From the NCBI GenBank assembly GCA_900188465.1, contig FZPE01000001.1:1178001-1242000 (forward strand): a stretch of DNA of 64,000 nucleotides. The letters are read 5' to 3'. The stretch's first letter is position 1. Each line of letters starts with the position of its first letter. Origin of the DNA: Micrococcales bacterium KH10 (GTDB lineage Bacteria; Actinomycetota; Actinomycetes; Actinomycetales; Cellulomonadaceae). Shown piece after piece: positions 16,317 to 25,811 of this stretch. The notes beneath the pieces are model-generated. The model was not told the DNA's origin. It made no database searches and saw only the letters and a program-made list of their open reading frames with translations. The translations under genes were made by a program, and so were the position numbers.

Positions 16317-19049
16317 TTACTTCTTCTTCGCTGCCGGTTTCTTGGCAGGAGTTTTCTTGGCACGGGTGGTCCGCTTCGCCGGTCCCTTGGCACGCTTCTC
16401 AGCCAACAACTCCACAGCCTGATCGAAGGTCACCGACTCAGGAGTAGCATCGCGCGGCAATGTGCGGTTCGTCGTCCCATCGGTCACGTACGGACCGAAC
16501 CGGCCGTCCTTGATCACAATCGGCTTCTCCGACGTCGGGTCAATGCCCAGCTCCCGCAGTGGAGCCGACGCTGCTGCACCGCCACGGCCACGCTTCGGCT
16601 GCGCATAGATCGCCAGCGCCTCCTCCAACGTGATCGTGAACATCGACTCTTCGCTCGGCAACGTACGCGAGTCCGTGCCCTTTTTCAGGTACGGACCGAA
16701 CCGACCGTTCTGCGCGGTGATCACATCGCCAGATTCAGGATCGACGCCAACCTCGCGCGGCAGCGATAACAACTGCAACGCGTCGTCCAAAGTCACCGAC
16801 TCAATGGCCTGCGACTTCAACAGCGACGCGGTACGAGGCTTCGGCAACGCAGCCAGCGCCTTCTTGCGCGCAGCCGCACTGAGCCCCTCGTCCAGCTTTG
16901 GCTCGTCCAACACCTCGGTCACATACGGGCCGAACCGGCCCGGCTTTGCAATGATCGGACGCCCCGTGGCCGGGTCTGTACCCAACTCGCGACCCCCGTC
17001 CGCTCCTGCAGCCAACAGCTCTCGAGCCTTTTCGACAGTCAACTCATCCGGTGCCAAGTCGTCAGGCAGGGACGCCCGCGGCGGATTCTCCCCCTCCTTG
17101 ACCTCAGCAGTCAGGTCCTCCAGGTATGGCCCGTAGCGACCCACTCGTACCTGAATGCCCTCGCCGATGGTCACCGAATTGATATCGCGCGCGTCAATGT
17201 CACCCAGATTCGCGACGAGTTCCCTCAAGCCTCCATCGAACCTCGCCGCATCGGCCCCACCACCGAAGTAAAACGCGGTCAGCCAATCGACACGATCCTG
17301 TTCACCAGCGGCGATCGCATCCAGATCCGCTTCCATCTGCGCGGTGAAGTCATAGTCCACCAGCCGGTCGAAATGCTCCTCAAGCAACCGGATCACTGCA
17401 AAGGCCAACCAACTCGGCACCAACGCCTGACCACGCGACGAAACATAACCGCGGTCCTGAATCACCGAAATCGTCGAAGCATACGTGGAAGGACGCCCGA
17501 TACCGCGCTCTTCCAGCGCCTTGACCAGAGAAGCCTCGGTGTAGCGCGGCGGCGGTGTGGTCGAGTGCCCGTCGGCGACCAGATCACGCGAGTTGATTGC
17601 GTCGCCCTCGGCGACCTGCGGCAGGCGCTTGTCATTGGAAGCATCCTCGGACTTGCCGTAACGCTCCGCGTCGCGCGATTCCTCATAGGCGGCCAAGAAC
17701 CCAGGGAAGGTGATGACCGTTCCAGAGGCACCGAAGACAGCCGTCAGGTCCCCGTCAGCCCCGGCGCCGGTCACACTGATGCGCAGCGACGCGGTGCTAC
17801 CGCGAGCATCGGCCATCTGGGAGGCGACCGTGCGCTTCCAGATCAGTTCGTACAGGCGGAACTCGTCCCCGCTGAGCTTGCCTTTGACATCCTTGGGAGT
17901 GCGGAACGAGTCCCCAGCCGGACGGATCGCCTCGTGCGCCTCCTGCGCGCCCTTGGCACGCTTGGCGTAAACCCGTGGTTTCTCGGGGACATAGGCGTCG
18001 CCGTACAGTTCAGCGATCTGCTTGCGTGCAGCCGACACTGCCTGCGTGCTCAGAGCCGACGAGTCGGTACGCATGTAGGTGATGTACCCGTTCTCGTACA
18101 ACGTCTGCGCCACGCGCATGGCCTGACGCGAGGACAGCCGCAGCTTGCGCGATGCCTCCTGCTGCAGAGTCGAAGTAGTGAAAGGGGCAGCCGGGCGGCG
18201 GGTGTACGGTTTGGTCTCCACGTTGGAAACGACAGCGTCCTGCCCCTCGATGGCAGCGACCACTGCGCGGGCGGCGGCCTCGTCCAAATGGATGACGTCA
18301 CGCGACTTGAGCGCGCCATCGTCGCCGAAGTCACGGCCCACCGCGACCTTCTTGCCGTCGACGCTGACCAGACGCGCCTCGAACCACTGCTGCGCATCCG
18401 CACCGCTGACCGGAGCGAACTGGCCGACCACGTCCCAATAGTTCGCAGGCACGAACGCCATGCGCTCACGCTCACGCTCCACGACAAGGCGCGTCGCAAC
18501 CGACTGGACTCGTCCAGCACTCAAACCCTGACGAACCTTGCGCCACAGCACGGGCGAAACCTCGTACCCGTATAACCGGTCCAAAATGCGCCGGGTTTCC
18601 TGCGCGTCAACCAGACGCACATCGATGTCACGGGTGTTCTCCAGTGCGCGCGCAATGGCCTCACGAGTGATCTCGTGGAAAACCATGCGCTTGACCGGCA
18701 CCTTCGGCTTCAGCGCCTCAAGCAGGTGCCAAGCAATGGCCTCACCCTCGCGGTCCTCATCAGTTGCCAGATAGAGAACATCAGCGTTCTTCAGCGCAGC
18801 CTTGAGCTCGCGGACCTTCTTCTTCTTGTCCGAGTAGATCTCGTAATAGGGGTCGAAGCCGTTCTCGATGTCGACGGCGAACTTGCCGTACGGACCCTTC
18901 TTCATGTCCGCAGGCAGCTCAGAAGGCTGCGGGAGGTCGCGAATATGACCGACACTCGCCTCCACCTCGAAGTCATCTCCGAGATAGCTGGCAATGGTTC
19001 GCGCCTTAGCCGGTGACTCAACGATCACCAACTTACGTGCGTCAGACAT
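16317..19049 (-). CDS. topA: DNA topoisomerase I
   Basis: 910 residues from ATG 19049 behind GGGAG. The TOPRIM domain begins LVIVESPAKARTIASYLG and has the acidic DEDREGEAIAWHL motif. The catalytic Tyr is in NGYITYMRTDSSAL, about residue 330. The C-terminal part has repeated RFGPYV/ELG modules (GRFGPYVTEVL, GRFGPYLKKGT, GRFGPYVTDG) that replace zinc fingers in actinobacterial enzymes. The tail is Lys/Ala-rich (KKTPAKKPAAKKK), known in related enzymes to aid DNA binding and processivity. It relaxes negative supercoils and is essential. It sits near the methyltransferase and tmk/holB as in other actinobacteria. Confidence 0.97.
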   Translation of the reverse strand: MSDARKLVIVESPAKARTIASYLGDDFEVEASVGHIRDLPQPSELPADMKKGPYGKFAVDIENGFDPYYEIYSDKKKKVRELKAALKNADVLYLATDEDREGEAIAWHLLEALKPKVPVKRMVFHEITREAIARALENTRDIDVRLVDAQETRRILDRLYGYEVSPVLWRKVRQGLSAGRVQSVATRLVVERERERMAFVPANYWDVVGQFAPVSGADAQQWFEARLVSVDGKKVAVGRDFGDDGALKSRDVIHLDEAAARAVVAAIEGQDAVVSNVETKPYTRRPAAPFTTSTLQQEASRKLRLSSRQAMRVAQTLYENGYITYMRTDSSALSTQAVSAARKQIAELYGDAYVPEKPRVYAKRAKGAQEAHEAIRPAGDSFRTPKDVKGKLSGDEFRLYELIWKRTVASQMADARGSTASLRISVTGAGADGDLTAVFGASGTVITFPGFLAAYEESRDAERYGKSEDASNDKRLPQVAEGDAINSRDLVADGHSTTPPPRYTEASLVKALEERGIGRPSTYASTISVIQDRGYVSSRGQALVPSWLAFAVIRLLEEHFDRLVDYDFTAQMEADLDAIAAGEQDRVDWLTAFYFGGGADAARFDGGLRELVANLGDIDARDINSVTIGEGIQVRVGRYGPYLEDLTAEVKEGENPPRASLPDDLAPDELTVEKARELLAAGADGGRELGTDPATGRPIIAKPGRFGPYVTEVLDEPKLDEGLSAAARKKALAALPKPRTASLLKSQAIESVTLDDALQLLSLPREVGVDPESGDVITAQNGRFGPYLKKGTDSRTLPSEESMFTITLEEALAIYAQPKRGRGGAAASAPLRELGIDPTSEKPIVIKDGRFGPYVTDGTTNRTLPRDATPESVTFDQAVELLAEKRAKGPAKRTTRAKKTPAKKPAAKKK

Positions 19050-19188
19050 CAATTACTCCCGTCGCGGTGTGGTTGCGGCAAGTAGCCTACGCCGAATTGC
19101 TGGCAGGTCCGCCATCGCATAGCGCTCACGAGTGCCCATAATGCCACGCCTGCTCGGGTGATTGCCCAACCGGACGCGAAAACTACCC

Positions 19189-21198
19189 TTAACTTGCCCC
19201 TGGAAAACCACCGCCCGGGAAGCCGTCCGGCATTCCACCGGAGAAATCAGGACGGCCGACGCCTCCGCGCTTACTGCCGGAGTTGCCGCCCAGATCGGTG
19301 AGCGATCCGGACGAGCTCTCCCCGTTAGTGACCGGCACGGTCAGATCGGCAAGAACCACCTCATCCCCTACCTCGACTCCGGAGACGATCTGGGTCAACT
19401 CAGTGCCCATCGCGCCCACCTCGACTTCGCGGGTCACCGCTTCGCCCTCTTCAAGGACGGTCACACTGGCTTGCGTTCCGTTCCGAGCCACCGCCGAAGT
19501 AGGCACCGTCACCGCATCCGATTCCTCGCTCACCACAATGTCCACACTCGCCATCGACCCCTCGTTCAACACCCCATCAACCGGATCGACAGCAAGTTCG
19601 ACCGTATAAGAGGGAATAGAGGTGGTCGATTGATTGGCCATGCCGATATTTGCCACAGTTCCGACGATCTCATCGACCGTGCCAGACGCCGTCCCGCTGA
19701 ATGTCTGACCGACTTGCAGCAGCCGAACATCGCTGAGTCCCATCGTCGCGGAGACCTGGTAACCGCCGTCGCCCAAGATGGTGATCACTGCCGAAGTCTC
19801 TCCTGCTGCGACCGATTGATCGAGATCCATCGTGATCTGCGCCACCTGCCCCGCAATAGGCGCACTCAGCTTCCCGAGTTTCTTGGCCTGTTTGGCGGCA
19901 GCCAATTCAGCCTTCGCTACCGAGACCGCAGCCCGATACGCGACGATACGCTCGGCCGTGACCGTGACACCGGACGAGTTTCCTCCCGCAGCCGAACTAC
20001 CGCCCGCATTGGGGCTCGGTGTAGCGCCACTTCGGGAACCGGCCCCACTCGGTACATCCCCCGCAGGCATGCCACCGTCGCCACTGGCACCAGGACCATT
20101 CGTTTCGGAATCATCCGAGCCTGGACCATTGCTGCCGCTGCCTGGCCCAGTAGCAGTATTGCCGTCGGCATCAGTGCCGGAATCCGAAGAGGTGTCATTG
20201 ACGGCGCTGCCGGTATCGGTACTCGATCCGTTGCCGCCGCCGGTGTTCGACTGGTCCGCGGCTTTCTCTAGGGCCGTCGCTGCCTCGTCGAGTGCAGCGA
20301 TCTTGTCATTGAGAGTGTCGACCAGGCCCTGCAACTCTGAATAGAGCGTACTGACGGCAGTCAGGCTTCCTTGCGCGGTCTGGATCAGCGCTTGGCACTG
20401 TTCCAGGTGACTCGTGGCCTGCTCGTCCGACGGGTCAGTTACCGCCAAGAACGCCGCGCATGCTCCCGCGGTCGAGGTTACATCCGCCACATCGTCATCC
20501 ATGGACGAGCGCTCCCCGGCGATCTCGTCGTACTTCGCCAAGAGTGCGCCCTGCGCGGCGGTCACTGCCTGCTGCGCTTTGGTGTAAGCCGCAAGTGCGG
20601 TGTCGAGGTCGCTAGTCGTGGACGTTGGCGTGACCGACCTCGCAGCGGATGTAGTAGCGACATAGCTCACGGTGGTGCTTCTTGTCGCAGCGCCAGCGAC
20701 CTCAGCGACATAACTCGCTGGAGTGGCCGATCCCGCTCCGGTCGAATTCGATCCAGCGTCTACCTGGATTGTAGTGCCGTCGGCTTGCGCTTCGAGCGCA
20801 TCGACAAGCTCCTGCTTCGCGTCAGCAAGCGAGGTTTCCGCATCGTTGACCGCCTCGGTCAATTCCTCCGCATCCAGAGTCGCCAACAGGTCTCCGGCAC
20901 TGACTTCGTCACCCACCGAGACGTCAATGGTGGCGATGGTCCCAGCGGTGCCGAATGCAGCGTCGGCGCGAACAGCCGACGTCACGGTGCCCGTGGCGGA
21001 CAAGGACTGTTCGACAGTCCCTAGAGCCACCGTGGCGACACGGAACTGCTCTTGCCCGCGGATGGCAAGCGCACGAGCAGTCCCACCTACGGCGACTAAC
21101 GCTGCCACCATGAGGATCGCCAGCAGGATCCGACGCCGGTTCCCGATGTCCTTACGTCGAGTCGGCACTGTGGTTGCGGCATCAGGCACGGCGACCAC
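19189..21198 (-). CDS. Periplasmic adaptor (membrane fusion) protein 2 of MacAB-like exporter
   Basis: 669 residues, longer than usual MacA/HlyD-like adaptors. It starts at GTG 21198, overlapping the DUF5666 lipoprotein gene by 17 bp. An N-terminal membrane anchor (RILLAILMVAALVAVGGTAR) is followed by a split lipoyl domain (GTVEQSLSATGTVTS and GQVAQITMDLDQSV). A long helical hairpin with Ala/Ser/Thr-rich insertions separates its halves, then come a beta-barrel and a membrane-proximal domain. The hairpin insert holds an acidic Ser/Gly-rich linker of about 100 residues. The C-terminus ends in a Gly/Pro/Phe/Met-rich tail (GGMPDGFPGGGFPG). It should bridge the FtsX-like permease to the envelope. 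Confidence 0.88.
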   Translation of the reverse strand: MVAVPDAATTVPTRRKDIGNRRRILLAILMVAALVAVGGTARALAIRGQEQFRVATVALGTVEQSLSATGTVTSAVRADAAFGTAGTIATIDVSVGDEVSAGDLLATLDAEELTEAVNDAETSLADAKQELVDALEAQADGTTIQVDAGSNSTGAGSATPASYVAEVAGAATRSTTVSYVATTSAARSVTPTSTTSDLDTALAAYTKAQQAVTAAQGALLAKYDEIAGERSSMDDDVADVTSTAGACAAFLAVTDPSDEQATSHLEQCQALIQTAQGSLTAVSTLYSELQGLVDTLNDKIAALDEAATALEKAADQSNTGGGNGSSTDTGSAVNDTSSDSGTDADGNTATGPGSGSNGPGSDDSETNGPGASGDGGMPAGDVPSGAGSRSGATPSPNAGGSSAAGGNSSGVTVTAERIVAYRAAVSVAKAELAAAKQAKKLGKLSAPIAGQVAQITMDLDQSVAAGETSAVITILGDGGYQVSATMGLSDVRLLQVGQTFSGTASGTVDEIVGTVANIGMANQSTTSIPSYTVELAVDPVDGVLNEGSMASVDIVVSEESDAVTVPTSAVARNGTQASVTVLEEGEAVTREVEVGAMGTELTQIVSGVEVGDEVVLADLTVPVTNGESSSGSLTDLGGNSGSKRGGVGRPDFSGGMPDGFPGGGFPGAS

Positions 21199-22201
21199 CC
21201 GGGAACCCTGCTGTGCAGCCGTCCTCCTGCTTCGTGCTCACAGTCAGTGAGGCGGCTGTGACGGTTCCGGCACTGTCTGCTTGTCCTGACGCGACCACGC
21301 AACTTCCGGTCGTCACAGCTGTCTCATCGCCGGCAACCGTGGCGGTGTAAGTGGTATCCGCGGTGACCGTGACGATCTGGGTGGTTTCCTGACCATCTGA
21401 TGCATCTGCGGTCGATGAATCGTCGGTCTCGTCTCCGGCTGGTGGCATGGCGGGCATCACCGAGACGACAGTGATGGTCTCATCGTCGATGCCGGTGACC
21501 TCCCCGACCGCGAATTGTCCAAAGCCGCCTGGGCGGCCAGATCCTTCAGGCGGGTTTCCGCCCTCGCCACGAGGATCTCCCTCGGATGCGTCAGCACCAT
21601 CCGGCGGCTCGAATCCTTCCGGCGGCTCACCACCGGACGGCGGGGTCCCACCAGTACCGCCAGCATCGCCAGCGCGGTCAGCGCCACCGGCAAATCCCGG
21701 CATGCCGCCACCGAACCCCATTGCGCCTGACGCCGTGCAACCGTCATCATCGCTTTGTGAAATCGCGATGGAAGTCGCAGTCAACTCGGTTGAACTCGTC
21801 CCGGACGAATCCTCCGTGCTGGCTTCGTCTCCATCCGGCGTGGCACCTCGCACCACGACGCACGACCCCACTGCGATGTCAGCGAAGTCGGCTGCGGTCG
21901 TCACCAGGAACGATGTGTCGGTATCCCAGGTGACAGCGGTCTGTGACGAATCGTCTTGCACTTGGGCGATGCCACCGGTCAGTGCCACGACTTCGCCTGA
22001 GACCATCGTCCGTCCGTCAGAGTCGGCCGGTTGGGACTCGGAGGCAGCGGAGGCATCTGGTTCAGCAGGCGCGGTGCTTCCGGCGGTAGGCGCGGCGGTT
22101 CCGGTTGGGGACGAGCAACCTGCCACGAGGACGACTGCGCAAGTTACGACTGCAGCTGTGACGCCCCATGAAGCGGACCGCCGGTGATGATGAACTGACA
22201 T
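21182..22201 (-). CDS. DUF5666-type lipoprotein of exporter operon
   Basis: 339 residues from ATG 22201 with AAGGAG upstream. Signal peptide with lipobox VLVAGC. Two copies of a small beta-barrel DUF5666-like unit (MVSGEVVALTGGIAQVQDDS near residue 75 and VGEVTGIDDETITVVSVMPA near 225) each contain a single Cys in GSCVVV or GSCVVA. Between them is a low-complexity stretch rich in Gly, Pro, Phe and Met (GFGGGMPGFAGG, PPEGFEPPDG). Composition matches the tails of both adaptor proteins in this operon. It may bind exported cargo or the adaptors; function unknown. Confidence 0.8.
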   Translation of the reverse strand: MSVHHHRRSASWGVTAAVVTCAVVLVAGCSSPTGTAAPTAGSTAPAEPDASAASESQPADSDGRTMVSGEVVALTGGIAQVQDDSSQTAVTWDTDTSFLVTTAADFADIAVGSCVVVRGATPDGDEASTEDSSGTSSTELTATSIAISQSDDDGCTASGAMGFGGGMPGFAGGADRAGDAGGTGGTPPSGGEPPEGFEPPDGADASEGDPRGEGGNPPEGSGRPGGFGQFAVGEVTGIDDETITVVSVMPAMPPAGDETDDSSTADASDGQETTQIVTVTADTTYTATVAGDETAVTTGSCVVASGQADSAGTVTAASLTVSTKQEDGCTAGFPGGRRA

Positions 22202-22230
22202 ACGAGTACTCCTTGAAAGATGGGGAAAGG

Positions 22231-23451
22231 TCACTGCGAACGCAGTGCGTCAATGGGAGCCAGCCGGGCAGCGCGAACCGCCGGGTACACCCCGAAGATC
22301 ATTGCTATGGCGACGGCAACGCAGATCGAACCGATCACGGCCAGTGGCAGTACGACGACTGACGAGCCGATCAAAGTCGGCAAGACTCGTGCCGCGACGA
22401 TGCCCAGCAGAGCACCGAGTAATCCGCCGGTCAGTCCCAGCATCGCCGCCTCGGTGAGGAACTGGCGGCGAATAGCCGTCGGCTGGGCACCCAGTGCTTT
22501 GCGCAGCCCGATTTCATTGGTCCGTTCCGTGACGGACACGAGCATGATGTTCATCACGCCGATGCCGCCCACCAGCAACGAAAGCGCCGCAATCGAGGCC
22601 AGCAGCACTGTCAAAGTTCGATAGACCGAGGTGGCCGTGCCAACCAGCGCGTTTTGCGCGCTCACCGTGAAATCGGCATCGTCCGGCTGAGTGATGCCGT
22701 GCAGATTGAGCAGGAGTGCGGTTGCCTGCTGTTTGACGGCGGAAATCTGATCCGTACTCGCGGCCTTGAGATAGATGGTGCTGACCGTCTCGGAACTCGT
22801 CCCCCCGACGATCACTGAACTCATCGCGTCTAGGGAAACGATCGCAGCATCGTCGAGGTCGGTTTCAGCGCTGGAGCCTTGTTCGGCCAGCACGCCGACC
22901 ACCTGGAAACTGTTGTCCGCTATGGTTACGGTCTGCCCCACCACGACGGTGGTGCCGAATAGTTCCTCGGCAGTCGTCGCGCCGAGCACCACCTCGTCGA
23001 CCGATCCCTCGGTCACGAAGCTGCCGAGGGCTACCTCGCGGGAACGCGTATGCAGCCACTCCCCGGACACTCCGGTCACGGTGGTCGTCCAATTCGATTG
23101 ACCCGCCTCGATGGACTGGGAGGATTCTCGTTCGAGCGCAACCGACTCGGCGTCCGGCACTGTGACCTGCGAACTGAGCGCCTGCCCGTCGCGCCTCGTC
23201 AGGGTCTGTCCGGTACCGAATCCGCCCCGCATGCCCTCAGCGTCAGTATCTGAGCCAGGTGTGACGATCAGCAGATTAGAGCCGAGTGAACTGATTTCGG
23301 CACTCACGTCGCGTTGGGTGCCCAACCCCAAACCAACCGTCAAGACCACCGCGGCGATACCGATGAGGATGCCGAGCACGGTCAGCAGCGAACGCATCAG
23401 GTGGGATCGAATGGCGTGCCAGGCGGTCGCATAGGTCTCGGCCCAACTCAT
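22231..23451 (-). CDS. FtsX/MacB-type ABC transporter permease
   Basis: 406 residues with four transmembrane helices: one near the N-terminus (SLLTVLGILIGIAAVVLTVG) and three in the C-terminal FtsX domain (LTVLLASIAALSLLVGGIGV, then about 335-395). A large extracytoplasmic MacB core domain lies between. The conserved TERTNEIGLRKALGAQPTAI loop is the coupling motif. The gene overlaps the ATPase gene by four bases. It is a mechanotransmission-type exporter that drives adaptor-bound substrates rather than classic substrate flipping (family knowledge). Confidence 0.93.
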   Translation of the reverse strand: MSWAETYATAWHAIRSHLMRSLLTVLGILIGIAAVVLTVGLGLGTQRDVSAEISSLGSNLLIVTPGSDTDAEGMRGGFGTGQTLTRRDGQALSSQVTVPDAESVALERESSQSIEAGQSNWTTTVTGVSGEWLHTRSREVALGSFVTEGSVDEVVLGATTAEELFGTTVVVGQTVTIADNSFQVVGVLAEQGSSAETDLDDAAIVSLDAMSSVIVGGTSSETVSTIYLKAASTDQISAVKQQATALLLNLHGITQPDDADFTVSAQNALVGTATSVYRTLTVLLASIAALSLLVGGIGVMNIMLVSVTERTNEIGLRKALGAQPTAIRRQFLTEAAMLGLTGGLLGALLGIVAARVLPTLIGSSVVVLPLAVIGSICVAVAIAMIFGVYPAVRAARLAPIDALRSQ

Positions 23452-24227
23452 CGCGCCACCTCGATCCCCGACCGGATCGCTGCATGGCTGCGCGGCGAGG
23501 ACAATTCTTCGAGTTCGCCATCACGCATTTGCACCACTCGCTGCGCACGCTGCGCGACATCGGGTTCATGAGTGATCAACACGATCGTGCGGCCTTGCTG
23601 CTGCAGGCTGTCCAGCAACGCGAGGACATCGCGGGTGGAGGTCGAATCGAGGTTTCCGGTGGGTTCATCCGCAAGTATCAAGGCGGGATCGCCGACGAGG
23701 GCACGAGCCACGGCCACGCGTTGCTGTTGTCCACCAGAGAGTTCGCCAGGCCGATTCGCGGTCTTATCCGCCAACCCGACGCGTTCCAGTGCGCGCAACG
23801 CACGTTCCCGCCGTTCTCTCTTGCCCAATCCCCGGTAGATCAAAGGAAGCTCCACATTGCGCACGGCACTGAGATCCGCCAGCAGATGGAATTGCTGAAA
23901 GACGAATCCGATTTCCTCATTGCGCAGTTTCGCCAGTTCCACACTGTCCAGATCTGCGACGTTGTGTCCGGCAAGCCGGTAGTCTCCGTCAGAGAGAACG
24001 TCTAGACAACCAAGGATGTTCATCAGGGTTGATTTACCGGAACCCGATGGGCCGATGATCGCCACATACTCGCCGCGCTGAATCTGCAGGTCGACGCCGC
24101 GCAGGGCCTCGAACTCCATCGACCCGGTGCGGTAGGTCTTGCGGGCATCGCTAAGACGGATCACTGCTTGATCCGGCTCGTCCGCGACCAAGCCGTAGTC
24201 GGCGGCAGCCACACTCGTCGCGTTCAT
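23448..24227 (-). CDS. MacB/LolD-type ABC transporter ATP-binding protein
   Basis: 259 residues with Walker [17 protein letters not shown]-loop FVFQQFHLL, signature [15 protein letters not shown], Walker [13 protein letters not shown] and H-loop THEPDVA. The LolD/MacB subtype is indicated by [20 protein letters not shown] and the short ENEEIGF-like region. It overlaps both neighbours by four bases, so stoichiometric expression with the permease and adaptor is expected. Confidence 0.94.
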   Translation of the reverse strand: MNATSVAAADYGLVADEPDQAVIRLSDARKTYRTGSMEFEALRGVDLQIQRGEYVAIIGPSGSGKSTLMNILGCLDVLSDGDYRLAGHNVADLDSVELAKLRNEEIGFVFQQFHLLADLSAVRNVELPLIYRGLGKRERRERALRALERVGLADKTANRPGELSGGQQQRVAVARALVGDPALILADEPTGNLDSTSTRDVLALLDSLQQQGRTIVLITHEPDVAQRAQRVVQMRDGELEELSSPRSHAAIRSGIEVAR

Positions 24228-25465
24228 CGCCTGCCTCCACCCGTGCCGCCGCCTGTCGGAGGGGTGAAGCCACTGCGAGGAGTGAAGCCCTCTGGCGGAC
24301 TGAAATCGCCGCCCATCGGGAATCCCTCTCGTCCCATCCCGTCTTGGCCGGACGAGTTCTCACCTCGATTACCCGTGAACTGCTCGTACTGCACCTGCTG
24401 TCCTTCGGTGAGTCCAGCTGTGATCTCAATCTGGTCACCAGAGGACTCCCCCAACTCGACCGTGGTGGTCGTGACGGTTTCGTCGTCTGAGACCAACTGC
24501 ACCGTGGAAGCCCCGTCCGATGTCGTCACCGCGGCTGCCGGAATTGCCAGCACATCTGCGCGCCTGGAGTAGATGATCGAGATGTCAACTGAGACACCGT
24601 CAAACAGGCCGTCAACATCACCGGTGACGGTGACCGTCACCGGGTACGCGATTGCTCCGGACGAGGTCGATGGGAGCCGTCCGATTTCGCTGACGACACC
24701 GAAAATGGTTTCACTGATGTCACCCGCAGTCATCTCGACTTGATTGCCGACCGCGATATTGGCCATGTCGGTTGCGCTGACCGTCGTGGAAACGCTCCAT
24801 TGCGTCGTACCGACGATGGAGATCGTGCCCGTGGTCGAAGTGCTCGTAGTACCCGTCGCGCCTCCTGCCGGAGAAGTTCCACTATTCGACCCCGCAGAGA
24901 CGCCATCCCCGACTGCGATGTCTACTGCGGTGACCAGACCGTCAGCAGGTGCGACGAGTACCGCATCGCTCATGGCATCCTTGGCGGCGACATAGGCAGA
25001 TTTCGCCACGGTCACTGCTGCTTTTCGAGCGGAAAGCAGCGCATCGGAGGCGTCGGAGCCGTCAGCAGCGTTCTTCGCTTCGGCGAGCGCAGCGCGCGCA
25101 CTGAGCAATTCGGCCTTGGCACCCAGCCGGTTGAGGTCGAGCTGTTCGGTGTCGATGCGTGCCAGTTCCTGACCCGCGGTCACCGTGTCGCCGACCTCGA
25201 CAGCAACCTCGGTGACCGTGCCCTGCGCATCGAAGGAGAGGGTCTCAGCGACCGTGGGCGTCAAAGTACCGCTAGCTGTCACGCTCTTCTCGAACGTGAC
25301 GAGTGCCGCTGTGGCGGTACTCGTCATTGCTGCGCCTTCCGCGGTGGACGAGGCTCCTGTCGCAGTGTGGCGAATCAGCCCGAAGACCAGCGCAGCGACC
25401 GTGACCGCAATGGCTGCGGTGATGATGGCGGTACGCCGACGTGGCGGTCGAAGAATATGTGCCAT
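24224..25465 (-). CDS. Periplasmic adaptor (membrane fusion) protein 1 of MacAB-like exporter
   Basis: First gene of the five-gene operon, about 413 residues. ATG 25465 is chosen; a TTG two codons upstream is nearer to GGAAGG and may be used. The N-terminal anchor TAIITAAIAVTVAALVFGLI is followed by the lipoyl half FDAQGTVTEVAVEVGDTVTA, a shorter helical hairpin than in adaptor 2, then a beta-barrel. The C-terminal tail is Gly/Pro/Phe-rich (PPEGFTPRSGFTPPTGG). Having two adaptors of different hairpin length in one operon is uncommon. Function: links ATPase/permease to substrate release outside. Confidence 0.88.
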   Translation of the reverse strand: MAHILRPPRRRTAIITAAIAVTVAALVFGLIRHTATGASSTAEGAAMTSTATAALVTFEKSVTASGTLTPTVAETLSFDAQGTVTEVAVEVGDTVTAGQELARIDTEQLDLNRLGAKAELLSARAALAEAKNAADGSDASDALLSARKAAVTVAKSAYVAAKDAMSDAVLVAPADGLVTAVDIAVGDGVSAGSNSGTSPAGGATGTTSTSTTGTISIVGTTQWSVSTTVSATDMANIAVGNQVEMTAGDISETIFGVVSEIGRLPSTSSGAIAYPVTVTVTGDVDGLFDGVSVDISIIYSRRADVLAIPAAAVTTSDGASTVQLVSDDETVTTTTVELGESSGDQIEITAGLTEGQQVQYEQFTGNRGENSSGQDGMGREGFPMGGDFSPPEGFTPRSGFTPPTGGGTGGGRR

Positions 25466-25811
25466 GGTCAAGACGGTTCCTTCCCGGAATGCGAATCGGA
25501 TGTGACTGCGCTATCCCGGACGCTAGTTCCGCACCTTAAGCCGCAAATTATCCGAACCTGTGTCGAACCTATGAACACCAAAACGCTGCATCGCTCACTT
25601 ACCCGGCTACCTACAGTTCGTTTCGACATGCGAACTTCAAACATTGCCCATATGGTGTTTATGCAGATGCCGAACATCAGACTCAATGTTGAGTTCGATG
25701 GCTGCCTGAGAATGTCGTCGGAAGCCTGGCTGCTGGCGGCAGAAACGGCAATCCTCGCCCCTGGTGAACCGTTCAACGTTGAACGGTTCAAGATCACGAA
25801 AGGCTGATCGA
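25466..25811. promoter_or_regulatory. Divergent control region rich in inverted repeats
   Basis: This 346-bp gap separates the export operon from the protease. It holds three inverted repeats: AGTTCG-N10-CGAACT (25615-25636), ACTCAATGTTGAGT (25681-25694) and the 26-bp palindrome listed separately. Density of such repeats suggests control of one or both neighbours. No gene was seen. Confidence 0.5.
25765..25790. promoter_or_regulatory. 26-bp perfect palindrome upstream of protease
   Basis: The palindrome consists of TGAACCGTTCA, ACGT, and TGAACGGTTCA. Each 11-mer is itself a TGAAC-N-GTTCA palindrome, with centres 15 bp apart. It ends 22 bp before the protease GTG start. The geometry suits a dimeric or tetrameric repressor covering the start region. 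The binding protein was not identified. Confidence 0.65.

Noticed and set aside
17373-18575. 400-residue open frame opposite topA
   Set aside because: Antisense shadow of the certain topA gene; Arg/Leu-rich composition with no recognisable domain.
19162-21250. Several long open frames opposite the adaptor gene
   Set aside because: They mirror the Ser/Thr/Gly-rich adaptor sequence and have no ribosome-binding sites or domains.
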